Shown here: in pieces, positions 34,223 to 40,324 of the stretch
Layout: the number at the start of each line of letters is the position of its first letter
How positions within the stretch are numbered: position 1 is the first letter of the stretch
Source: Balneolales bacterium
GTDB taxonomy: Bacteria; Bacteroidota; Rhodothermia; Balneolales; Cyclonatronaceae
DNA length: 40,324 nucleotides
Assembly: GCA_020832405.1 (NCBI GenBank)
Contig: JAFIET010000032.1
Coordinates: 1 to 40,324 of the forward strand
Direction of reading: 5' to 3'
Made by a program: the position numbers and the translations under genes
Notes under the pieces: model-generated
The model's database searches: none
Told to the model about the DNA's origin: nothing
Seen by the model: only the letters and a program-made list of their open reading frames with translations

Positions 34223-34954
34223 TCAGAGCCTGTTAATGAGATGGCGGAGTTTGAGCGCCCAAACCATCCAGACAGCCTCAAAAATTATAGATTTGGAAAT
34301 TTTTGACTGCCCGAAGGCACGGTCACGAAATATAATGGAAAGTTCGCTCACTTTAAATCCGGCTTTCCAGGCGCGGTAGTGCAGCTCAATCTGAAAAGAG
34401 TAGCCGTTTGATTTGATGCGCTCGAGCGAAATGGCTTCGAGAACGCAGCGATGGAAGCATTTGAAGCCTGCTGTGGTATCCTGCACGGGCAGCCCCGTAA
34501 CCCAGCGGGCGTACACATTTGCCGAATACGACAAAATGAGCCGGCTAAGCGGCCAGTTGATGATGCTGATGCCGTTGTGATAGCGGGAACCGATAACGAC
34601 ATCCCCCAGTCCGCTTTCGACGGCTTCAACCAGGCGCGGCACATCGTCTGGATCGTGGGAGAGGTCGGCATCCATCTCACAGATAAAACGATAGTTACGG
34701 GCCAGCGCAAACTGAAAGCCGGCCACATAAGCCGAGCCCAGCCCCTGCTTGTACTCCCGCTCAAGCAGGTGAATACGCCCGGGGTATTTGGCTGCTTCTT
34801 CCCGGATAATGCGGCGGGTGTCGTCGGGGGAGTTGTCATCCACAAATAAAAGATGCACCGCCCGCGGCAGCTTCATCATGCGGGGGATAAGCCGGCTCAC
34901 ATTTTCGGCCTCTTCGTAAGTCGGAATTACGACTATGGTGTCGGAAGTGCTCAT
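34223..34954 (-). CDS. Polyprenol/dolichol-phosphate mannose synthase-like GT2 glycosyltransferase
   Basis: 243 residues from ATG 34954, just after the stop codon of the sugar-transferase gene. An ATG at 34975 inside that gene is possible but less likely. GT-A fold: VVIPTYEEAENV, VDDNSPDDT and the metal-binding DADLSHDP, with QDTTAGFKCFHR and the C-terminal SKISKSIIFEAVWMVW. It transfers a sugar from a nucleotide sugar to a polyprenyl phosphate, giving a donor for outer-leaflet glycosylation. No long membrane extension is present, which fits the Dpm1-type soluble form. It is coupled to the adjacent phosphotransferase. Confidence 0.9.
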   Translation of the reverse strand: MSTSDTIVVIPTYEEAENVSRLIPRMMKLPRAVHLLFVDDNSPDDTRRIIREEAAKYPGRIHLLEREYKQGLGSAYVAGFQFALARNYRFICEMDADLSHDPDDVPRLVEAVESGLGDVVIGSRYHNGISIINWPLSRLILSYSANVYARWVTGLPVQDTTAGFKCFHRCVLEAISLERIKSNGYSFQIELHYRAWKAGFKVSELSIIFRDRAFGQSKISKSIIFEAVWMVWALKLRHLINRL

Positions 34955-34955
34955 C

Positions 34956-36374
34956 TCACTGTCCCTTCCCGGCAAGCATGGTTGCGATGGTATTTATGAG
35001 GATTTTGATGTCCATCTTGAGAGAAATATTCTCCACATAAAACAAGTCGTACTTGGTCTTTTCCTTCACATCATCAAAAGTTTCATCGTACTTCCACTTC
35101 ACCTGTGCCCACCCGGTAATGCCGGGCCGTACCCGAAGCCGGCGCGCATAAAGCGGAATCTGCGCCTTGAACTGCTTCACGAAATGCTCGCGCTCGGGCC
35201 GTGGACCTACGAGGGACATATCCCCCTTCAGCACATTCCAAAGCTGCGGCAGCTCATCGAGGCGGAGTTTGCGCAGCCAGTAGCCAACCGGCGTGATGCG
35301 TGGGTCGTTTTCCGTTGCCCAGGTCGGACCGGTTTTGGCTTCGGCATTTACAAACATGCTCCGGAATTTATACATCACAAACGGACGCCCGAAAAGACCG
35401 ACCCGCTCCTGCGCAAAAATTACCGGCCCGGGATCGGTAAAGCGGATCAGCAGGGCAACAACCATCATGACGGGCGCACTGATCACCAGAATTACGACTG
35501 AAAGCACGATATCCATCAGGCGCTTCACCGACTTCTCCCACGCAGGCATGGGGTCGGGCATCACTTCAATAAGCGGCAGGCCAAAAATCTGATTCGTCTT
35601 GTTCATCCCGCTTATAATCTGATAAAAATCGGGGATGAGCTTCACCGAAATGCTGGGCTTATCAATCAGGTCAAGTATGGTTATCAGTTTATCCCGGTTA
35701 GCGGGCTCAACGGCCACGATAACGTCTTCAATCTGATGTTCACTGATGATTTTATTCAGCTGCTGCACCTTGCCCAGCAGCAGGCTGCGGTCAATTTTGA
35801 TGTCTTCGTCTTTGGTTTGGCTCGAAGCATCAATAAAGCCGGCCACATCAAGCCCGGTTGTTTTATGGCGCATAATATCGGCATACACTTCTTTGGCCGT
35901 TTCACCCACCCCTATAATCACGGCTTTATGCAGTCCGTACCCTTTTGAGACCGCATACTTCTGAATGGTGCGCACAAGCAGCCGGTTTACGGATACCAGG
36001 CCGAAAATGAGCAGCCAGTACACCAGCGTCAGGTTTTTTGCCTGTGAGATGTTCTGAGGGTTCCAGTTGAGGTCGTCCGTAAACAGCAGGAAAAAGAAAA
36101 CGAGGATTCCGATGATGCTGATTTTGGCTACCCTGAGAATTTCATCAAACCGGGATGCCAGATAAAGGCGTTTGTAGAGTCCAAAAAACGCAAACATGGC
36201 GATCCAGTACAGGGTAATGATCAAACCCGGCAAAATGACCAGTGCCGGAGCAACGGTTTGATTTTCACCAAACCATTGAAGTTCAAAGCGAAGGTAATAA
36301 AAACAGAACCAGGCCAGGGCAACGGCAATAGCATCCCCAAGCAGGGTTATCAGTACGTCTTTACGGCGTTCCAA
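34956..36374 (-). CDS. Undecaprenyl-phosphate sugar phosphotransferase (WbaP/WcaJ-like)
   Basis: 472 residues from a TTG start at 36374. Four or so N-terminal helices (about 8-130) lead to a CoA-binding_3-like Rossmann domain (AVIIGVGETAKEVY, 151-164). The C-terminal sugar-transferase domain is complete: KRLMDIVLS (284-292), GPVIFAQERVGLFGRPF (316-332), YKFRSM (335-340), the catalytic RLDELPQLWNVLKGDMSLVGPRPE (Asp373-Glu374), and RPGITGWAQV. It moves a sugar-1-phosphate from a UDP-sugar onto undecaprenyl phosphate, the first step of capsular or O-antigen synthesis. The next gene also uses polyprenyl phosphate. Confidence 0.95.
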   Translation of the reverse strand: MERRKDVLITLLGDAIAVALAWFCFYYLRFELQWFGENQTVAPALVILPGLIITLYWIAMFAFFGLYKRLYLASRFDEILRVAKISIIGILVFFFLLFTDDLNWNPQNISQAKNLTLVYWLLIFGLVSVNRLLVRTIQKYAVSKGYGLHKAVIIGVGETAKEVYADIMRHKTTGLDVAGFIDASSQTKDEDIKIDRSLLLGKVQQLNKIISEHQIEDVIVAVEPANRDKLITILDLIDKPSISVKLIPDFYQIISGMNKTNQIFGLPLIEVMPDPMPAWEKSVKRLMDIVLSVVILVISAPVMMVVALLIRFTDPGPVIFAQERVGLFGRPFVMYKFRSMFVNAEAKTGPTWATENDPRITPVGYWLRKLRLDELPQLWNVLKGDMSLVGPRPEREHFVKQFKAQIPLYARRLRVRPGITGWAQVKWKYDETFDDVKEKTKYDLFYVENISLKMDIKILINTIATMLAGKGQ

Positions 36375-36809
36375 TCAGCAATCCGATTTATTAATGTGTG
36401 ATGTTGGCCGGTTACCCGATTCACGGCAGATCATGGAATCAGAGAAACTGCCACAGCGCGGTTGAATACCCGAAAACAGGACCTCAGCCGTGCCTGCTCC
36501 CAACAGGCAGGCAGAAAGCAGCTGCGACCGTGCCGGAAACACTTCGGTGCTAACCTCAATCTGATTCAGATATTGCGTGTTTTCGTACACCAGCTGAATA
36601 GTTGTATTTGTGGAATGAGTAGTGAAACGGTAAAACATCAAAAAAGATCATTTCAGGAATATGCTCTGCAACGCTGAATTAAGATCAGGAAACCTTAATT
36701 CCGGCTTGGCTAAATTTAGGCTTCATGGAAAAACAGACCGCCATTCCGCAGAATCTTGCTTAACTTAGACCTTTTTTGAACCGCTGAAAATAAGGAATTA
36801 CAGAGTAAA
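36375..36809. other. Divergent intergenic region between the sugar transferase and tgt
   Basis: 435 bp without a convincing gene. A minus-strand 88-codon frame ends at 36375 but has no family resemblance and looks like noise. I see no clean promoter box on either strand, though a TAAATTTA at 36713-36720 resembles a -7 element. Confidence 0.5.
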
Positions 36810-37937
36810 GTGTTTCAACTTCTAAGCAACGACTCAAAAACAAAAGCCCGGCTCGGCCGGCTTACTACCGATCACGGTATTATCGAGACGCCCATTTTCA
36901 TGCCGGTCGGCACGCTTGCAACCGTAAAAGCGGTGGAGCAGCAGCAGCTTGTTGATCAGGTGAAGGCGCAGATTATTCTGGGCAACACCTATCACCTCTA
37001 CCTGCGGCCCGGCAACAGCATCATGCGTGAAGCCGGCGGCCTGCATCAGTTCATGAAATGGGACAGACCCATCCTTACCGATTCGGGCGGCTATCAGGTG
37101 TTTTCACTCTCCGGCAACCGCAAACTTGAGGAAAGAGGGGTTACCTTCAAAAGCCACCTTGATGGTTCAAAGCATCAGTTCACCCCGGAAAGTGTGGTTG
37201 AAACCGAGCGCATTCTGGGCTCGGATATTATGATGGTGCTTGATGAGTGCCCGCCCTATCCTTCAACTTACGAGTACGCCCTCAACTCCATGAAACTCAC
37301 ACACCGCTGGGCGGCGCGCTGCAAAAAAGCCTTCGACGAGAGCGAGCCCCTGTACGGTCACCGGCAGTTTTTATTTGGCATCGCGCAGGGCAGCACCTAT
37401 AAAGATCTGCGGCAGGCATCAGCTGAAGCCATCGCTGAACTGGATTTTGACGGAAATGCCATCGGCGGCCTCAGCGTAGGCGAACCCAACGAACTGATGT
37501 ATGAAATGACGGATCACATCACAGACTTTCTTCCCGCCGAAAAAGCCCGCTACCTGATGGGCGTAGGTACCCCGGCTGATCTTATTCACGGTGTTGCCCG
37601 TGGGGTTGACATGTTTGACTGTGTGATGCCTACCCGCAACGCCCGAAACGGCACCGTTTTTACCCGCAACGGCATTGTGAACCTGCGCAACGCAAAATGG
37701 AAAACCCATCACGAGGTTTTGGATGAGAGCTTCCCGACAGACTTCAGCAGCAAGTACACCATGGCCTATCTGCATCATTTGGTTCGCTGCAACGAGATTT
37801 TAGGCATGACCCTCGCATCCCTCCAAAACCTGACTTTCTACCTCTGGCTGATGGCAGAAATCAGGGAACAGCTTGCTGCCGGAACCTTTCACAGCTGGTA
37901 CAAACCCATGATCGAACGTGTAACAACGCGCTTATAA
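36810..37937 (+). CDS. tgt: tRNA-guanine(34) transglycosylase
   Basis: 375 residues from GTG 36810, the usual length. It exchanges guanine for a queuine precursor at the wobble position of Asp, Asn, His and Tyr tRNAs. Catalytic residues are visible: Asp91 in TDSGGYQVFSLS and the nucleophile Asp270 in FDCVMPTRNARNG. The C-terminal zinc site is absent: where the family has C-x-C-x-x-C before Y-(S/T)-x-A-Y-L-H-H-L, this protein has F308-P-T310-D-F-S313. Bacteroidota members I recall share that change, so it is probably a lineage form. tgt stands divergent from the sugar transferase and converges with the next gene. Confidence 0.95.
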   Translation: MFQLLSNDSKTKARLGRLTTDHGIIETPIFMPVGTLATVKAVEQQQLVDQVKAQIILGNTYHLYLRPGNSIMREAGGLHQFMKWDRPILTDSGGYQVFSLSGNRKLEERGVTFKSHLDGSKHQFTPESVVETERILGSDIMMVLDECPPYPSTYEYALNSMKLTHRWAARCKKAFDESEPLYGHRQFLFGIAQGSTYKDLRQASAEAIAELDFDGNAIGGLSVGEPNELMYEMTDHITDFLPAEKARYLMGVGTPADLIHGVARGVDMFDCVMPTRNARNGTVFTRNGIVNLRNAKWKTHHEVLDESFPTDFSSKYTMAYLHHLVRCNEILGMTLASLQNLTFYLWLMAEIREQLAAGTFHSWYKPMIERVTTRL

Positions 37938-37948
37938 ATGATCCCGGC

Positions 37949-37990
37949 CTGAAGGATCCTGAGTGAACTTATTCATTCAGGATCCTTCGG
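37949..37990. repeat. Long hairpin between convergent tgt and glycosyltransferase genes
   Basis: A 19-bp near-perfect inverted repeat (37949-37967 with 37972-37990, two G-T wobbles) closes on a 4-nt loop CTTA. Its right arm covers the last codons and stop of the minus-strand glycosyltransferase. There is no T-run on either side, so it may act as a 3'-end stabiliser or mark a factor-dependent stop rather than a classic terminator. Confidence 0.65.
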
Positions 37991-40136
37991 AACTGCCCGA
38001 CAGATAGGCACTGAAATGTTTGTGCTTCCCTGTGAGATATTTGAACAGGATCTCAAAATCCTTCCATATTGAATAGCTTTGCAGATAATGCAGCTCCTGA
38101 CGCTGCTTTTCGTCATCGCGGAAAAGGCGGTCTTCATTCAGCTGCCTGAGGCCGGTAAGTCCGGGCTTATAATACACAAAACTGCCCTGCCTCTCCCTCA
38201 GAATCGGAGCCCCAACCAAACTGAACTCACCGGAAAAAACCTTCCGCATAAATTCAATGGTATTGAGCAGCCGGTTATTCTCATAGGGCGTAAAAAAACG
38301 GACATTTTGTGAAGTAGAGGAATCGATAAACAGATTGACGGTTTCCTGAGATGTTTTGCTGAGGGAAGCCTGAACCCTGAGAAAAACCCAGACAGGCGCC
38401 ATAACTGCCAGAAATAACGCAGAAAGCGAAAAATCAAAGACACGTTTGATCAGCCGGTTCCATGCATTCAGGGAAGGCAGCTCGAGATCAACCACCGGAA
38501 CATCATCAAAATACTCCACATTTGATTTACCGATGATGTAATCAAGAGAACCCGGCACAACCTTACACACAACCGCTGAATCGCGCAGCAGGCTCAGGGA
38601 TCGCAGCACATCCAGATGGGTGATTTTTTCCAGCATGAAAATCACCTGATCGGCACGGTAATTTTTTACCATTTCGGGTAGCTGCGAAATATGCCCGAGC
38701 ACAGGCACATCTTCTATGGTTTGAAGCGGCTCATCCTGACGCTGGGTTACAAGCCCGATAATATTGTAGTTCCAGTCCACCTCAGCCCGGATTTTCCTGA
38801 TGGCCGACTCCGTGTGTTCACCCATTCCTGCAACAAGCACCCGCACCGCCTGCATACGGTCTTTGGCTGATGAACCCTTATAAAAAAAGCGAGCGGCAAG
38901 CAGCCTGAACGATGGAAGTAATAACAGCAACACCAAAGTAGTAGCAAGCAATATGAGCCGGGAAAACGCAATATCCCGAAAGAAAAAGGTGATGCTCGCT
39001 ACCGTGAACAAAGAAAAGAGCAGCGCTTTAATCACATGACTCCAGGAGTGCTGGTTGCGGCTGTAGAGTCCGTAGTACTTGGCAAACCCCAGGTAAACCA
39101 AAGAATGAAGCAGATTTACACTCAGAAAGACGGGTTTGTAAGCGTCTAAGATTTCAACCGGGGCGATATCATACCGATACAGGAAGAACCCCACCATAAC
39201 GAGATTCAGGGTCAGCAGATCCGCCACCGGTCTTAAGGTGCGGTTGAACAGCGAAAAAATATAGGAAGCTGCTGATTTGAAGATGACCCCAATCAGGATG
39301 AAATATTTGAAAAAAATACTATAGCCGTAGCTGTAATGTTTTTCAAAAAACTGATACAGCACTTTATTGAAGGTGATAATATACCGGAGATTCTCCTTCT
39401 TCGTGCTTTCCCCTTTATAATGGATGATGCTCGTTTCAGGGATATAACGGATACTGTAGCCTTCTTTAATCGTGCGGTAGCACAGATCAATGTCTTCGCC
39501 GTACATAAAAAAGCGTTCATCAAAACCGTCAAGCTTTTGCAGTACATCTGTGCGGAAAAACATAAACGATCCTGACAACACTTCGATGTCTGAAGCTTCG
39601 TTCTCATCCCGCCCGCCCACGTAATAGGATGCAAACCTGGGATGGTTGGGGAATATTTTTGAAAGCCCAAGCACTTTGTACATGGCGTTCATAGGCGTAG
39701 GGATGGAGCGCCTTGATTCCGGGGCAAATGTACCGTCAGGATTCAGAATTTTACAGCCGCTCGCTCCGGTTTCAGGGCTGGATTCCATAAAATCATAAAG
39801 CACCTGAAGCGTATCTTCGCCAATCAGCACATCCGGATTTACTAAAAGGGTGTATTTACCTTTGGCCTGCCTGATTGCCTGATTGTTTGCTTTTCCAAAA
39901 CCCTTATTTTCCCGGTTTTCGATATAAGCGACCTGCGGAAAACGTTCTCTGAGAAATTCAACTGAACCATCGCTGCTGAAATTATCTACAACAAATATTT
40001 CCAGACTGAACTGATGCTGTGCTTTATAAACTGAATGCAGCAGATTTGACAGATACTCTTTGACATTGTAGTTAACAACGACAACAGAAATATCAACAGA
40101 ATCAAGACCGGGTGATGCAGTATCCTGCGCATTCAT
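37977..40136 (-). CDS. GT2 glycosyltransferase fused to a degenerate sugar-transferase module
   Basis: 719 residues. The N-terminal GT2 domain (about 15-260) has VVVNYNVKEYLSNLL, VVDNFSSDGSVEF, NPDV (100-103) and GEDIDLCYR (213-221), as in rhamnosyl- or WbbL-type enzymes. Helices around 280-420 follow, then a Rossmann-like segment (VRVLVAGMGEHTESAIRKI) like the CoA-binding_3 domain. The rest resembles a polyprenyl sugar phosphotransferase (KRVFDFSLSALF, SLVGAPI, YYKPGLTGLRQLNED), but the F-x-Q-E-R-V-G and L-D-E-L-P-Q catalytic blocks are missing. It is therefore probably a glycosyltransferase with a non-catalytic membrane module. Fused proteins of this type belong to exopolysaccharide or O-antigen assembly. 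It is followed by the hairpin at 37949-37990. Confidence 0.85.
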   Translation of the reverse strand: MNAQDTASPGLDSVDISVVVVNYNVKEYLSNLLHSVYKAQHQFSLEIFVVDNFSSDGSVEFLRERFPQVAYIENRENKGFGKANNQAIRQAKGKYTLLVNPDVLIGEDTLQVLYDFMESSPETGASGCKILNPDGTFAPESRRSIPTPMNAMYKVLGLSKIFPNHPRFASYYVGGRDENEASDIEVLSGSFMFFRTDVLQKLDGFDERFFMYGEDIDLCYRTIKEGYSIRYIPETSIIHYKGESTKKENLRYIITFNKVLYQFFEKHYSYGYSIFFKYFILIGVIFKSAASYIFSLFNRTLRPVADLLTLNLVMVGFFLYRYDIAPVEILDAYKPVFLSVNLLHSLVYLGFAKYYGLYSRNQHSWSHVIKALLFSLFTVASITFFFRDIAFSRLILLATTLVLLLLLPSFRLLAARFFYKGSSAKDRMQAVRVLVAGMGEHTESAIRKIRAEVDWNYNIIGLVTQRQDEPLQTIEDVPVLGHISQLPEMVKNYRADQVIFMLEKITHLDVLRSLSLLRDSAVVCKVVPGSLDYIIGKSNVEYFDDVPVVDLELPSLNAWNRLIKRVFDFSLSALFLAVMAPVWVFLRVQASLSKTSQETVNLFIDSSTSQNVRFFTPYENNRLLNTIEFMRKVFSGEFSLVGAPILRERQGSFVYYKPGLTGLRQLNEDRLFRDDEKQRQELHYLQSYSIWKDFEILFKYLTGKHKHFSAYLSGSSEGS

Positions 40137-40283
40137 AAATTAAAACAGTATGTGCTTAATATACCATGTTTCAGGTGTGAGCGGCTTTAAGATACAAGGA
40201 AGCGATAACAAATTACCAACGAGGTATCGTTTGTTAAGAAGGAATACAGGATTATTCTGAGTGATGATAACTTCTTTTCACAA

Positions 40284-40321
40284 AAAAAGCTCTGTACCGG
40301 ATATTAGGGACAGAGCTTTTT
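40284..40321 (-). terminator. Terminator of a minus-strand gene beyond the right edge
   Basis: A 12-bp perfect stem (AAAAAGCTCTGT 40284-40295, ACAGAGCTTTTT 40310-40321) has a 14-nt loop. Seven T follow on the minus strand, and five plus TT on the plus strand. No plus-strand gene ends before it, so it most likely serves a leftward gene lying past 40324. Confidence 0.7.
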
Positions 40322-40324
40322 GTT

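Noticed and set aside
36375-36641. 88-codon minus-strand frame ending directly before the sugar-transferase start
   Set aside because: Composition is irregular, with scattered Cys and no domain, helix or signal. The stop-start abutment could be chance, because the downstream gene starts at a TTG.
1-40324. tRNA or rRNA genes, CRISPR arrays, insertion sequences, phage genes
   Set aside because: No cloverleaf-type T-loop with CCA end, no rRNA stretch, no regularly spaced direct repeats, and no transposase or integrase motif found by reading.

Overview
The window is chromosomal DNA from a member of the Bacteroidota superphylum, most likely the Rhodothermota/Balneolota side. Three things point there. 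A giant secreted subtilase ends in a type IX secretion (T9SS) sorting domain with the NYPNPFNP signature. Two promoters fit the Bacteroidota form TTG-N17-23-TAnnTTTG. The tRNA-guanine transglycosylase lacks the usual zinc cysteines, as I recall for relatives in this phylum. Base composition is near 50% GC. Most genes lie on the minus strand, several start at TTG or GTG, and Shine-Dalgarno sites are patchy. I saw no rRNA, tRNA, CRISPR array, insertion sequence or prophage.

Left part (1-11.9 kb): the tail of an MFS transporter with a strong terminator. On the minus strand, a previously uncalled 45-residue peptide gene sits 32 bp downstream of a ~1980-residue S8 protease. After a ~0.65 kb AT-rich intergenic region come an outer-membrane beta-barrel protein, a divergent SpoU-type RNA methyltransferase and acetate kinase (ackA).

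Middle (11.9-27.8 kb): an hsp20-dnaK chaperone pair with its own promoter and a 10-bp inverted repeat over the -33 box; aroA; a secreted 1000-residue TPR protein with a SAM methyltransferase behind it; and a minus-strand run of BatA-like membrane protein, small membrane protein, hflX and a CBS/ACT-like protein. A large lipoprotein with a C-terminal beta-propeller-like region is transcribed divergently from that run and ends at a shared bidirectional terminator.

Right part (27.8-40.3 kb): a long co-directional minus-strand series of envelope and lipid genes. Read in the direction of transcription it is polyprenyl-phosphate sugar transferase, dolichol-phosphate-mannose-synthase-like GT2, accA, thioesterase, nadC, DUF2085 protein, small membrane protein, CPBP protease, DUF2007 protein, cdsA and a TIGR01777 epimerase. 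tgt (plus strand) then faces a GT2 glycosyltransferase fused to a degenerate sugar-transferase module.

Most of the window is housekeeping and cell-envelope biology. The least explained items are the 45-residue peptide behind the subtilase, the GT2/degenerate-PGT fusion, and the BatA-like protein whose von Willebrand-like domain has lost its metal site. No claim of a proven new system is made.
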